Positions 23,554-32,561 are shown, counted from the first letter of the stretch. The stretch is 64,000 nucleotides of DNA from Catenibacillus scindens (GCF_014202115.1 NZ_JACHFW010000011.1:50327-114326), one strand, 5' to 3'. The notes: generated by a model from the letters alone, not told the origin. Numbers and translations are program-made.

Positions 23554-23697
23554 ATGTGGGGCGCAGTATCACATTTTCTGTCTTTCACGCTTGGCACAAT
23601 CGCAGGCGTAACTTTAATGTGTCTGCTGCAGGCCGGAAGGCAGGCAGACGAGCAGTTTACAAAATTCTTTGATAAAGAGGGAGGTTCGGACGAATGA
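23554..23697 (+). CDS. Small membrane protein, DUF3789-like
   Basis: 47 residues from ATG 23554 after AAAGGAGGTG. One membrane helix (FLSFTLGTIAGVTLMCLLQA) is followed by a short charged tail. Small proteins of this form (DUF3789) commonly precede topB in these ICEs. It overlaps the topoisomerase start by four bases (ATGA), so translation is coupled. Confidence 0.7.
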   Translation: MWGAVSHFLSFTLGTIAGVTLMCLLQAGRQADEQFTKFFDKEGGSDE

Positions 23698-25802
23698 AAC
23701 TTGTGGTAGCCGAGAAACCCAGCGTGGCCCAATCTTTGGCTGCGGTGCTGGGGGCAAAAGAGAAAAAGGACGGGTATCTGGAAGGCGGCGGCTGGCTGGT
23801 GTCCTGGTGCGTGGGCCATCTGGTGGAGCTGGCCCAGCCGGAAGCCTATGGGGAGCAGTACGCCAAATGGCGGTATGCGGATCTGCCCATCCTTCCCGCC
23901 CATTGGAAATATGATGTGGCAAAGGATAAGAAAAAGCAGCTTGGCGTCCTGCGCCGTTTGATGGAGGATAAACGTGTAGACGCTGTGGTGTGCGCTACTG
24001 ATGCCGGCCGGGAAGGGGAACTGATCTTCCGGCTGGTCTATCAGCAGGCCGGGTGCAGCAAACCCATTCTCCGGCTTTGGATCAGCTCTATGGAGGACGC
24101 CGCTATCCGTGATGGATTTGAACACCTGCGGCCTGGTGCGGACTATGACTTGCTTTACCAGGCGGCGCTCTGCCGGGCTGGTGCAGACTGGATCGTGGGG
24201 ATCAACGCCACCCGGCTTTTCTCTGTCCTGTATGGCGACACCCTGAATGTGGGCCGGGTAATGACGCCGACGCTGGCGCTGATCGTCCAGCGGGAAGATG
24301 CGATCCGTTCTTTTAGGAGCAAGCCCTTCTATGTGCCGGAACTCGCCTGCGGAGGATTTACCGCTGCCGGGGAAAAGCTGGAGGACAAGGCGGCTGCGGA
24401 AGCGATACGGGCAGATTGTGACGGAAAGCCTGCCGTGGTCCGCAAAGTGGAGCGGCAGAAAAAGACTGTCCAGCCGCCCCGCCTTTATGATTTAACTACC
24501 TTGCAACGGGAGTGCAACCGCTTGTATGGCTTTACTGCCCAACAGACTCTTGATTATCTGCAAAGCCTGTATGAGAAAAAGCTGGCGACCTATCCGCGAA
24601 CAGACAGCCAGTATATCACAGCGGATATGCAGGCCACGGTTGGTTCTCTGGCCCTTTGGCTGTGGCAGAATATGCCTTTTGGCAAGGACAGCACCACGGC
24701 GCCGGAGCTGGAAGGGATCATTGATGACAGCAAGGTAACGGACCACCATGCCATTCTCCCCACGGTGGAGATGGCCCGCACCGACCTGTCTGCTTTGCCT
24801 GCCGGTGAGCGGGATGTCCTGATGCTCCTTGCCTGCCGCCTTCTCTGTGCTACCGCCCAGCCCCACCGCTTTGAGGCGGTGCTGGCAGTTTTGGAGTCCG
24901 AGGGCCACACATTTACCGCCAAAGGGAAAACAATTCTGCATGAGGGATGGAAAGGCATTGAACAGGCTTTCCGTGCCAGTCTGAAACAGAAACAGCCGGA
25001 GGACGGCGATGAAAATACGGCCCGCCTGCCGGAGCTGAAAAAAGGACAGAGCTTTGAAAAGGCTGCCGCCACGATCCGGGAAGGCAAAACCAGCCCACCT
25101 AAGCACTACACAGAAGATTCTCTGCTCGCAGCTATGGAGACAGCCGGCGCGGAGGATATGCCAGAGGACGCCGAGCGGAAAGGACTGGGCACTTCGGCCA
25201 CCCGTGCCGCCACACTGGAAAAGCTGGTGTCCACGGGATTTGTCCAGCGGAAAAAGAAACAGCTTTTGCCTACGGATAAGGGCGTCAACCTGATTGCCGT
25301 CCTGCCCAATGTGATAAAATCCCCGGCGCTCACGGCAGAATGGGAGTCCATGCTGAAACAGGTGGAACGCGGAGAAATGACGGCTGACGCTTTTATGGAA
25401 GGGATTGCCGGTTTGATCCGTGACCTGATCCGGCAGAACACCGCCCCTGATCCTGCCTATTCCTCTTTGTTCGGAAGCAAAAATGCAGCCAATCGTGAAG
25501 CTGTCGGGACCTGTCCCCGGTGCGGCGGCGCTGTCTATGAGGGGAAGAAAGGCTTCTTCTGTGAAAATGAAGGCTGCGCCTTTGCGCTATGGAAAGAAAA
25601 CCGGTTCTTTTCCAGTAAAAAGAAAACTATCACAAAAACTGTTGCCGCGGCGCTCTTAAAAGAGGGCCGCGTTTCCATGTCCGGGCTTTTCAGCGAGAAA
25701 ACCGGCAAAACCTATGACGCTGTGGTGGTGCTGGACGATACCGGCGAAAAGTATGTGAATTTCAAGCTGGAATTTCCACAGCAGCGGGGACGGAGGAAAT
25801 GA
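23694..25802 (+). CDS. topB: DNA topoisomerase III
   Basis: 702 residues. The Toprim domain starts KLVVAEKPSVAQSLAAVLG and contains ATDAGREGELIFRLVY near residue 100. The active-site tyrosine is in LATYPRTDSQYIT near residue 300. The C-terminus carries one zinc-ribbon (CPRCGGAVYE, CENEGCAF) and a beta strand region (FSSKKKTITKTVAAALL). The enzyme relaxes or decatenates DNA and is a regular part of Tn1549-type ICEs, where it may help process transfer intermediates. The next gene overlaps its stop by four bases. Confidence 0.93.
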   Translation: MKLVVAEKPSVAQSLAAVLGAKEKKDGYLEGGGWLVSWCVGHLVELAQPEAYGEQYAKWRYADLPILPAHWKYDVAKDKKKQLGVLRRLMEDKRVDAVVCATDAGREGELIFRLVYQQAGCSKPILRLWISSMEDAAIRDGFEHLRPGADYDLLYQAALCRAGADWIVGINATRLFSVLYGDTLNVGRVMTPTLALIVQREDAIRSFRSKPFYVPELACGGFTAAGEKLEDKAAAEAIRADCDGKPAVVRKVERQKKTVQPPRLYDLTTLQRECNRLYGFTAQQTLDYLQSLYEKKLATYPRTDSQYITADMQATVGSLALWLWQNMPFGKDSTTAPELEGIIDDSKVTDHHAILPTVEMARTDLSALPAGERDVLMLLACRLLCATAQPHRFEAVLAVLESEGHTFTAKGKTILHEGWKGIEQAFRASLKQKQPEDGDENTARLPELKKGQSFEKAAATIREGKTSPPKHYTEDSLLAAMETAGAEDMPEDAERKGLGTSATRAATLEKLVSTGFVQRKKKQLLPTDKGVNLIAVLPNVIKSPALTAEWESMLKQVERGEMTADAFMEGIAGLIRDLIRQNTAPDPAYSSLFGSKNAANREAVGTCPRCGGAVYEGKKGFFCENEGCAFALWKENRFFSSKKKTITKTVAAALLKEGRVSMSGLFSEKTGKTYDAVVVLDDTGEKYVNFKLEFPQQRGRRK

Positions 25803-26173
25803 CCGGCCCGCCGCGGGAGCTGACCCGCTCCGAGCGCGCAGCGATCCGAAGGCTGGTAACATGCTTATGCGCCAACTATGACGAGCGGGAAAAGCTCTGT
25901 CTCCCCCTGGACTGCCCCTGCTATATGCTTCATAAATGGTGGACCGGCGGCCTTTGCCGGTATTTTGAGCGGTCTGTGCTGCCGGTTGAACCGGCTCTGG
26001 AAGCAACTCTGACGGGAAATGATACTTCCCAGCGCCAGAAAAAATGCCCGGTATGCGGGAAGCTGTATCTTCCCACGACCAGCCAGGCGTATTGTTCTGA
26101 CGCCTGCCGGACCTGGGCCAGACGGGACGCGGATAAAAAACGTAAGCGCTGGATTCGCCAGCACAAGGGATGA
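25799..26173 (+). CDS. Cysteine-rich VLP-domain protein
   Basis: 124 residues. The first half has LTRSERAAIRRLVTCLCANY, then CLPLDCPCYML and GLCRYFERSVLP, the pattern of the Cys-rich VLP family. The C-terminal half has a zinc-finger-like CPVCGKLYLP and YCSDACRTWARRDADKKRKR. It probably binds zinc and nucleic acid. It is coupled to topB by an ATGA overlap. Function unknown. Confidence 0.8.
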   Translation: MTGPPRELTRSERAAIRRLVTCLCANYDEREKLCLPLDCPCYMLHKWWTGGLCRYFERSVLPVEPALEATLTGNDTSQRQKKCPVCGKLYLPTTSQAYCSDACRTWARRDADKKRKRWIRQHKG

Positions 26174-26339
26174 TATGTCTGCAACTTAGCCTGTTTATGC
26201 CTTGATTTATAAGGCTTTCCGGCCTCACTTTTACAGGCGGCAAGAGATTTATACTCTGCCCCTCCATAGGAAGGTTAAGTTGCGGACAAAAAGGTAAATG
26301 AACCCAACCGGATAATCAACTTTTAGGAGGGATGTGTAT
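26174..26339. other. Short structured leader region before the radical SAM gene
   Basis: GCAACTTAGCC (26181-26191) can pair with GGTTAAGTTGC (26273-26283) across about 80 bases, and GCCTTGATTTATAAGGC (26199-26215) forms a small hairpin between them. No gene is seen. It could be a 5' leader of the following gene; this is inference only. Confidence 0.3.
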
Positions 26340-27173
26340 TTGAAGATTGCGCGTGTATTTCCACGCCGTACCAAAGCAACGCCAGATGATCCTCTGGCAT
26401 TTACCGGCCCGCCGCCAAGGGGCGGCCTGCTGGATATAGAAGAAGTGCATGTTTCTGTGGCCTTTACCTATGACATGGAGAAAGCGTGCCAGCTTGCCGA
26501 ACAGTGGATGAAGCTGGGCGTCCCCGTCCACATGGGCGGTCCTGCCTTCAATATGCCTGGCGGTGATTTCGTGCCGGGGATGTATCTGAAAAAAGGTTAT
26601 GTGATCACTTCAAGGGGCTGCCCCAACCGCTGCTGGTTCTGTTCCGTCCCCCGGCGGGAAGGCGGAAGGCTTAGGGAACTGCCGATCACCGAAGGAAATA
26701 TAGTGCTGGACGATAACCTGCTTGCCTGTTCCCGGCAGCATATTGAAGCGGTATTTGAAATGCTGGGCAGGCAGAAAGAGCGTCCGGCCTTTACGGGCGG
26801 GCTGGAGGCCCGCCTTCTTCGGTCCTGGCATGTGGACCTTCTGCGGGAATCCAGGACGCAGCGCATGTATTTTGCCTATGACACCCCGGATGATTATGAG
26901 CCGCTTGTGGAGGCCGGGCGGCTTTTGCTGGCCGGAGGATTTGAGAGAAAATCACATAAAGCCTGCTGTTATGTCCTGATCGGCTACCGGGGCGATACCA
27001 TGGAGGCAGCGGAAAAACGTCTGCGGGACGCCTGGGAAGCCGGATTTATCCCTTATGCCATGCTCTACCGGGATGAAAAAGGCATTGTAGACAGCGAGTG
27101 GAGAAAATTTCAGCGGCTTTGGGTCCGTCCGGCGATTGTAATGAGCCAACTGAAAGAATCTGACGGGAGGTGA
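26340..27173 (+). CDS. Radical SAM protein of the ICE
   Basis: 277 residues from TTG 26340, nine bases after AGGAGG. The 4Fe-4S cluster motif is SRGCPNRCWFCSVP at about residues 91-104, preceded by a domain with VHVSVAFTYDMEKACQLAEQ and MGGPAFN resembling B12-binding/radical SAM N-termini. The C-terminal part has GYRGDTMEAAEKRLRDAWEAG. It should cleave AdoMet to a 5'-deoxyadenosyl radical; the substrate is unknown. Radical SAM enzymes are not an obvious part of conjugation, so a cargo or modification role is possible. Confidence 0.8.
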   Translation: MKIARVFPRRTKATPDDPLAFTGPPPRGGLLDIEEVHVSVAFTYDMEKACQLAEQWMKLGVPVHMGGPAFNMPGGDFVPGMYLKKGYVITSRGCPNRCWFCSVPRREGGRLRELPITEGNIVLDDNLLACSRQHIEAVFEMLGRQKERPAFTGGLEARLLRSWHVDLLRESRTQRMYFAYDTPDDYEPLVEAGRLLLAGGFERKSHKACCYVLIGYRGDTMEAAEKRLRDAWEAGFIPYAMLYRDEKGIVDSEWRKFQRLWVRPAIVMSQLKESDGR

Positions 27174-27177
27174 TGAT

Positions 27178-28278
27178 ACGGAGAAGGAAAAACTTGAAGT
27201 CGTGCCGGTAGTCCCCGCAATGATGAAGCTGGATGTGGCGGTCCAGGCTTTTGATATGCAGGATATTTCAAACCGGCGCTTTATGTACAATCCCAAGACC
27301 GGTATTTTAGTTTTGGGCCAGCAGTACGGGAAAACAAGAGGGTTGCCCGGCAGCCATGCCGATGATCTGGCTCAGGCCGGAATCAAAAACGGCTTTGATG
27401 ATTTTGTGCGCGGCTGGGTGGGCACTGGAAAAAACTATCCCGCAGGGATTATTCATTTTGCCCCCAATGTGGACGCCCAAAACATTTCCCTGTTCAACCG
27501 GGCGTTTGACACTTTAGAAATGTTTCAGCGCAACGGTGCGCTTCCCGATACCGTAGTCCGGGGATTTGGCAGGCAGTGGGAACAGGCGCTTTCCGAAGTC
27601 CTTTACCCGGCTCATAACGAGAGGATCTCAAACCAGGAGGAATCTATGGAAATTCAGAATATCACGGCGGAGGACCTTCGCCGTATGGAGGATAAAGAAG
27701 GGCTTGTTTTGCAGGGCTGCGGCGGTGATCCTGGCGAATGGGTCCAGGGGATCAATGACCTGTTGGCGCAGAAAGGGATTCTTTTGGAAGGAACCACTTT
27801 TACCCATGTGAGCGTATTCCAAAATGAGGGGCTTACCTGCCTGCTGTTCCCTTTTGAGGATGTCAAGCTGGATATAGGGAAACTTGCCATGTGGCGTCTG
27901 CAAACCCATGATACTTTTGGCGGCACCTGGTTATCCGATTATATCGACAACCGCCTGGGCCATGAACCGGCGCAGGAAGCGCCAGGGAAACCGGATTGCC
28001 CGCTGATCGGCCAGGACGGGAACATTTTCAACCTGGTAGGCATTGCTTCCCGCACTCTCAAAACCCATGGGATGCCAGAACAGGCGAAAGAAATGGCGGA
28101 CCGGGTATTTTCCTGTGACAGCTATCATAAGGCGCTTTGTATTATAGGGGAATATGTCAATATCACTTCGGCTGACCGGGAGGCCGGGCGGCCTCACTCT
28201 ATCCGGCAGCAGCTTAAAAATAATAAAGCCCCGGAAACGGCTGCCCCTAAAAAGGCGGCAAAGGAGCCGGAACGATAA
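27178..28278 (+). CDS. Two-part hypothetical ICE protein with internal start
   Basis: About 366 residues. GGGAGG (27165-27170) points to ACG 27178; GTG 27202 is the first standard start. The N-terminal part (about 155 residues, DVAVQAFDMQDISNRRFMYN) and the C-terminal part (from MEIQNITAEDLRRM) look like separate domains. At 27646 an in-frame ATG follows AGGAGG at five bases, so a 210-residue protein can be made on its own. The tail is Lys/Ala/Pro-rich. I recognise no family. Confidence 0.6.
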   Translation, partial: TEKEKLEVVPVVPAMMKLDVAVQAFDMQDISNRRFMYNPKTGILVLGQQYGKTRGLPGSHADDLAQAGIKNGFDDFVRGWVGTGKNYPAGIIHFAPNVDAQNISLFNRAFDTLEMFQRNGALPDTVVRGFGRQWEQALSEVLYPAHNERISNQEESMEIQNITAEDLRRMEDKEGLVLQGCGGDPGEWVQGINDLLAQKGILLEGTTFTHVSVFQNEGLTCLLFPFEDVKLDIGKLAMWRLQTHDTFGGTWLSDYIDNRLGHEPAQEAPGKPDCPLIGQDGNIFNLVGIASRTLKTHGMPEQAKEMADRVFSCDSYHKALCIIGEYVNITSADREAGRPHSIRQQLKNNKAPETAAPKKAAKEPER

Positions 28279-28290
28279 GGAGGATGTGAA

Positions 28291-29217
28291 ATGGAACAGG
28301 TATATGGAGTTTGGGCGGTAAGAAGTGCCGCTTCCATGTTCGGCCATGCGGAAGCATGGTGCAAAGAAGATGGCCGCCCCCTGGAATTTGAATCCCTGGA
28401 GGCGGCCCAGGCTTATGCCCTGGAATTGAACCGTAAGGCAACGGCCAATGTCCGTTACTTTGTCAAAGAGAAGGAGCCGGAGCCAAACGCTGTAAGAGTC
28501 CCCGCCTCACAGCCGGATATAGAAGCTGTCGGCCCGGTGGACCGTGCGCCGAGAAATGAGGTTGCAGAAAAACATAATGAGATCCCCGGCAGGCAGATGG
28601 CGCCGGAGGCGGACCCGGTTGTGGAGATCCGTTCTGCGGTACACAGCAACTATGCCAATATGGTCGCCATGCTTGCCGCTGACAATAAGGTATATCTTGG
28701 CCGGGAGGAACGCTATTCCTTTACCCCAGGCCAGCCGGGAAGCTATGACAACCGGGACGGCTCTTTATGTTTTGTGAGCGATATGCCGGAAATGTATTAT
28801 TTCCTCTATGGGGAAGGCTGGTCGCACTCACAGGAGGAAATGCTGGACCGGGGGCTGACGATGGATCAGTATATGGAATTTGCCCGCCTGCAGGAAGGTG
28901 TTCTGCGGCAATTCACCCCGCGCCGGGAAATCCTGTTTGCGGGCCAGCCCTTCCAGGCGCCGGAAAACTATCTTCGCAACGCAGAGCTGGATCTGGAGGG
29001 CGAAAAGGGCAACTACAACATGATTGACGGCATTGTGAATAACGACCCGCCGGTCCGGGCCGACCTTACCGATGGGCAGACCCATGAGGAAATAAGGGAG
29101 CTGGCCCCGGAAACGCTGCCCAATGAGAAGCCTTCGATCATGGAAAAGCTGCGGGCAGACCGCACGGGGCATGAGGCCCGTGGTTTTCAGCCTTCCCCGC
29201 CGGAAAGGGGGCTTTAA
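28291..29217 (+). CDS. Hypothetical ICE protein, possible DUF4316 C-terminus
   Basis: 308 residues from ATG 28291 after AAGGAGG. Residues 1-60 (YGVWAVRSAASMFGHAEAWC) form one domain, a variable linker follows, and about 120-235 contain FTPGQPGSYDNRDGSLCFVS. The C-terminal EGEKGNYNMIDGIVNNDPP resembles the DUF4316 end found in such elements; this is from memory and tentative. No signal or membrane segment is present. It lies in a run of ICE genes with unknown function upstream of mobC. Confidence 0.6.
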   Translation: MEQVYGVWAVRSAASMFGHAEAWCKEDGRPLEFESLEAAQAYALELNRKATANVRYFVKEKEPEPNAVRVPASQPDIEAVGPVDRAPRNEVAEKHNEIPGRQMAPEADPVVEIRSAVHSNYANMVAMLAADNKVYLGREERYSFTPGQPGSYDNRDGSLCFVSDMPEMYYFLYGEGWSHSQEEMLDRGLTMDQYMEFARLQEGVLRQFTPRREILFAGQPFQAPENYLRNAELDLEGEKGNYNMIDGIVNNDPPVRADLTDGQTHEEIRELAPETLPNEKPSIMEKLRADRTGHEARGFQPSPPERGL

Positions 29218-29220
29218 GGC

Positions 29221-29925
29221 TTGAAGCTGAAATTTGAAAATGTGGATGTGGAACAATGCCTCCGCTCTGTTATGGAACGGAACACAAAGCATTATCAATC
29301 TGATTTTGAATATGATGTTGGCAGCATGGAGCGTATCGCCCAAACAAAGCACCCGGAGCGTACCCCGCTGTTCTGGATGTCCCGCCCCTCCGGGACATGG
29401 TGCTTCCGGGAGCGGGATGTTTTTATCCGGGATTCCGATGCGTTTTACACCTGGCAGTTTTACAAAGATACCCGTGATACGATTCTTGCGTACACGGTGG
29501 AGATCACCGGCATGGAAGGCGCTGCAATCAAGGGAAATCTCTATACGCAGGATTACAGGGCTATGGCGGAGCATATTGAACGGACCGCCCTTCCCGCTGC
29601 GTCCGTGACCGTCCAGTTTGAAGGCCAGAGCGAGCCAATGGAATTTCGCTATGCGTATTACCATGAGCATAAGCTGTCCCTTCACGCCCAATTTGGCAAA
29701 GCCGAGAAATTCCGGCTGGAGCCGGCTGTTCCGGGCCTGCTGCGCGGGATTCTGGCAAGCGAACAGGAATACCGGCATAACTTTATACCCGGCGTGTTTG
29801 AAAATCACCTGGATCAAATGATTGCGGCGGAAAAGCGGTCTGTTACCCACTTTCTGAAAGAGGCTGCCGCAAATGCTCCTCGTCCGGCTCCTAATAAAAA
29901 GACAAAGGAACAGCCCCAACGATGA
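29221..29925 (+). CDS. Hypothetical ICE protein upstream of mobC
   Basis: 234 residues from TTG 29221, four bases after the previous stop; GGAAAGGGGG upstream can serve as ribosome-binding site. Beginning LKFENVDVEQCLRSVMER, it has a middle region with several aromatic residues (WMSRPSGTWCFRERDVF) and a basic Pro/Lys tail. No family recognised. The stop overlaps the mobC start by four bases, so it may belong with the mobilisation genes. Confidence 0.6.
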   Translation: MKLKFENVDVEQCLRSVMERNTKHYQSDFEYDVGSMERIAQTKHPERTPLFWMSRPSGTWCFRERDVFIRDSDAFYTWQFYKDTRDTILAYTVEITGMEGAAIKGNLYTQDYRAMAEHIERTALPAASVTVQFEGQSEPMEFRYAYYHEHKLSLHAQFGKAEKFRLEPAVPGLLRGILASEQEYRHNFIPGVFENHLDQMIAAEKRSVTHFLKEAAANAPRPAPNKKTKEQPQR

Positions 29926-30266
29926 AGGCCCCGAAAGAAAGACGCAGCGCCCAGATTCACATTTTGATTTCCGAACAGGAAATGGATAAGATCAGGGAAC
30001 GCATGGCGCAGGCCGGTATCACGAACACTTCTGCCTTTATCCGTAAAATGGCGATTGACGGATATGTGATCAACCTGGATCTGTCCGAAGTCCGGGAGCT
30101 GACCCGGCTGCTGCGTATCTGCTCCAACAATCTGAACCAGTACGCACGGAAGGCCCATGAAACCGGAAGTATCTACGGGGCGGATATTGCAGATCTGCAA
30201 TCCCGCATGGATGGGCTGTGGGAAATTGCAAAAAAGCTGCTGACAGAATTTACAAACATTCCATGA
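29922..30266 (+). CDS. mobC: MobC-family relaxosome accessory protein
   Basis: 114 residues. A ribbon-helix-helix N-terminus (RRSAQIHILISEQEMDKIRE) is followed by TNTSAFIRKMAIDGYVINLD and the MobC hallmark LLRICSNNLNQYARKAHETG. MobC proteins bind near oriT and help the relaxase open the strand. It lies about 590 bases before the relaxase gene, separated by a small membrane protein gene. Confidence 0.88.
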   Translation: MKAPKERRSAQIHILISEQEMDKIRERMAQAGITNTSAFIRKMAIDGYVINLDLSEVRELTRLLRICSNNLNQYARKAHETGSIYGADIADLQSRMDGLWEIAKKLLTEFTNIP

Positions 30267-30357
30267 ACATTCAAAAAAACGGTTGCTTTCCTGTGGCCCG
30301 GAGCGGTAGAATTTTCATAGAAGGAAAAAACCTGTTTTTTAGAAGGGAGGCCATCGT

Positions 30358-30759
30358 ATGGGCGCTGCTTTACTGGTCGTTGGCTTAGAATTGTTGATCG
30401 GCATTGTGATCGGACTGATTGTGACGGTGATCGGGCTTTTTTGGGGAAACATCATTGTTTTTGACAGCATTGCGCTGGCAATCCTGGCGGGCTTTCTTTC
30501 CCACGGGCTTTTAGGGGTTCATCCTGCCCTGGCGGTTGTGATTGGCATTGCTGTCCTTTTGGGGCTTCTCCTGCTGCACTGTACCCGCCCCGGCTTCTGG
30601 CTGATCGGCGGCGGGCTGTCCGTTGTTTGGGGATTTATTTTTGCTACCATGGCCTATGAATTTTCCGGCAAAGATATGGTATGGACCTATGTAGTGTGGG
30701 TGCTGGGAGCTATACTGGTCTTTGCCCTTCACCTGCGGGCACGGTATAAAATTGCATAA
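30358..30759 (+). CDS. Small polytopic membrane protein
   Basis: 133 residues that are almost all hydrophobic, with four predicted membrane helices (about 3-25, 30-55, 58-80, 85-110) and a short basic end LRARYKIA. SD GAAGGGAGG precedes ATG 30358, and TTGCTT-18-TAGAAT upstream (near 30281-30310) is a possible promoter. No family recognised. Position between mobC and the relaxase gene suggests a role in transfer or entry exclusion, unproven. Confidence 0.65.
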   Translation: MGAALLVVGLELLIGIVIGLIVTVIGLFWGNIIVFDSIALAILAGFLSHGLLGVHPALAVVIGIAVLLGLLLLHCTRPGFWLIGGGLSVVWGFIFATMAYEFSGKDMVWTYVVWVLGAILVFALHLRARYKIA

Positions 30760-30770
30760 GGTAAGGATTT

Positions 30771-30803
30771 GGCCCGCCGAGCAACCGGCGGGCCGCTTTT
30801 TTT
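30771..30803 (+). terminator. Rho-independent terminator
   Basis: GGCCCGCCG (30771-30779) pairs exactly with CGGCGGGCC (30786-30794), followed by GCTTTTTTT. It separates the membrane protein gene from the relaxase gene. Confidence 0.9.
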
Positions 30804-30852
30804 ATTACATTGAAATGTTTTGACGGCGTATATTTTTCAAGGGAGGTGGACA

Positions 30853-32256
30853 ATGGCGACCACAAGGCTGATGCCCTTGCATATCGGAGAGGGACGCTCC
30901 TTCTCTACCGCAATCGAGGACATCATTGATTATGTAGAAAATCCAGAGAAAACCGACTATGGAAAGCTGATTTATGGCTTTGCGTGTGATACCCGTACAG
31001 CGGACGCGGAATTTACCTTAGCCAAGCGGCAGTATATCCACCAGACCGGCAGAGTCCGGGGTGCGGATGACGTGATTGCCTACCATTTTCGGCAGGCGTT
31101 TAAGCCGGGTGAAGTGACGCCGGAGGAAGCCAATCAGATCGGCCAGGAGCTTGCTATGAGACTGACGAAGGGAAACAACGCTTTTGTTGTCTGTACGCAC
31201 ATAGACAAGCATCATGTCCATAATCACATCATCGTAAGTGCGGTAAATCTGGAATGTACCCGGAAATTCCGCAACTTCTGGGGTTCCTCATGGGCTTTGC
31301 GCCGGATCAGCGATAAGCTGTGTCTGGAACATGGCCTTTCCATTGTGGAAGATCCCAAGCCCAGCCGCGGTCATTATGGGAAATGGCTGGGTGATGGAAA
31401 CAAACCGCTATCCTTTCAGAACCAGATCCGGCGGGCTATTGACGCCGCCCTGGAGCAGTCCCCCTCCACCTTTGAGGATTTCCTGAAAATTCTGGAAGCG
31501 TCCGGCGTGGAAGTCACCCGGCGCGGGAAATCTGTGAATTTCCGTGTCTCCGGTCAAAAGAAGCCTACTCGCTGCAACACTCTGAAAGGCGACTACACGG
31601 AACAGGCCATACGGGAAAGGATTGCCGGAACCTATATTTCCTCTGTTCATCCCAAGCAATCTCATTCTTCGGTAAGGATGCTGATTGATATTGACGCCGC
31701 AATGCGTTCCGGCAAAGGCGCCGGTTATGAGCGTTGGGCCAAAGTATTCAATGTGAAGCAGCTTGCGAAAGCCGTGGCTTACCTGAAAGAGCATGGGGAT
31801 ATGAGCTATGAGGACCTTCAAGCAAAGTCCCAGGCCACGACTTCCCGGTTTAATGAGCTTTCCACGCAGATCAAAGATATGGAGAGCCGTTTGTCTCAAA
31901 ATGGAGAATTACAAAAACAGATCGTCAACTACTCTAAGACGAGGGCTATCTATATTGAGTACCGGAAAGCTGGTTACAGCAAAAAGTTCCGGGCCGAGCA
32001 TGAGGCTGACATCCTGATCCACCAAGCAGCGAAGAAATACTTTGACAGCCTGGGTGTGGAGAAACTGCCTGCCATAAAGACTCTGCGGGAAGAATATGCC
32101 GAAGTGCTGGAGGCCAAAAGGAAAGCCTATGCGGAATATAAGCAGGTACGGGAAGAAATGCGGGAGCTGCAAAATGTGAAAGCCAATATTGATTATCTGC
32201 TGGGACCATCTAAAAATGAATATAGTCAAGATAATTCAGAGAGACTACTTGTTTGA
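30853..32256 (+). CDS. MOBP-type relaxase
   Basis: 467 residues from ATG 30853 after GGGAGGTGG. The likely nicking tyrosine is Tyr27 in AIEDIIDYVENPEKT; the metal-binding three-histidine motif is HIDKHHVHNHIIVSAVN near residue 117. The C-terminal part (about 310-467) is helical and coiled coil. Relaxases of this kind cut oriT and stay bound to the transferred strand, which is delivered by the coupling protein and the VirB-like channel encoded at 2.9-18 kb. Not truncated. Confidence 0.93.
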   Translation: MATTRLMPLHIGEGRSFSTAIEDIIDYVENPEKTDYGKLIYGFACDTRTADAEFTLAKRQYIHQTGRVRGADDVIAYHFRQAFKPGEVTPEEANQIGQELAMRLTKGNNAFVVCTHIDKHHVHNHIIVSAVNLECTRKFRNFWGSSWALRRISDKLCLEHGLSIVEDPKPSRGHYGKWLGDGNKPLSFQNQIRRAIDAALEQSPSTFEDFLKILEASGVEVTRRGKSVNFRVSGQKKPTRCNTLKGDYTEQAIRERIAGTYISSVHPKQSHSSVRMLIDIDAAMRSGKGAGYERWAKVFNVKQLAKAVAYLKEHGDMSYEDLQAKSQATTSRFNELSTQIKDMESRLSQNGELQKQIVNYSKTRAIYIEYRKAGYSKKFRAEHEADILIHQAAKKYFDSLGVEKLPAIKTLREEYAEVLEAKRKAYAEYKQVREEMRELQNVKANIDYLLGPSKNEYSQDNSERLLV

Positions 32257-32281
32257 CATTGTTCCGATCATATGGTAGAAT
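32253..32281 (+). promoter_or_regulatory. Promoter of the first AbrB-type gene
   Basis: TTGACA at 32253-32258 and TAGAAT at 32276-32281 are 17 bases apart, beginning inside the relaxase stop region. ACAAGTAAAACT follows directly downstream, a half-copy of the palindrome at the second promoter. Confidence 0.75.
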
Positions 32282-32328
32282 TTTTTTTACAAGTAAAACT
32301 ACGTTCTCCCCGGAAAGGAAGTGAAACA

Positions 32329-32544
32329 ATGGGAAAGGAAAAGCCAGTAGAGGGAAAGTTTGTTACTTCGGTCAAAGTCGGGCCAAAAGGACAGATCATT
32401 GTCCCGAAAGAGGTTCGGGATATGTTTAATATCCAGCCGGGCGATATGCTGTTGATGTTGGCCGATGTCGAACAGGGCATTGCTATCCAAACATTCAATA
32501 CCACGAATGAAATGTTTGAAAATCTGTTTCCGGGAAAGAAATAA
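32329..32544 (+). CDS. AbrB/SpoVT-type DNA-binding regulator, copy 1
   Basis: 71 residues from ATG 32329 after GGAAGTG. The swapped-hairpin AbrB core is FVTSVKVGPKGQIIVPKEVR, then DMFNIQPGDMLLMLADVEQG. The C-terminal DMFENLFPGKK-type tail is short and helical. It is a small DNA-binding dimer, likely an autoregulator of the cargo operon. It is followed by its own terminator and by a second AbrB gene about 60 percent similar. Confidence 0.88.
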   Translation: MGKEKPVEGKFVTSVKVGPKGQIIVPKEVRDMFNIQPGDMLLMLADVEQGIAIQTFNTTNEMFENLFPGKK

Positions 32545-32561
32545 TTTATGGAGAATATATT

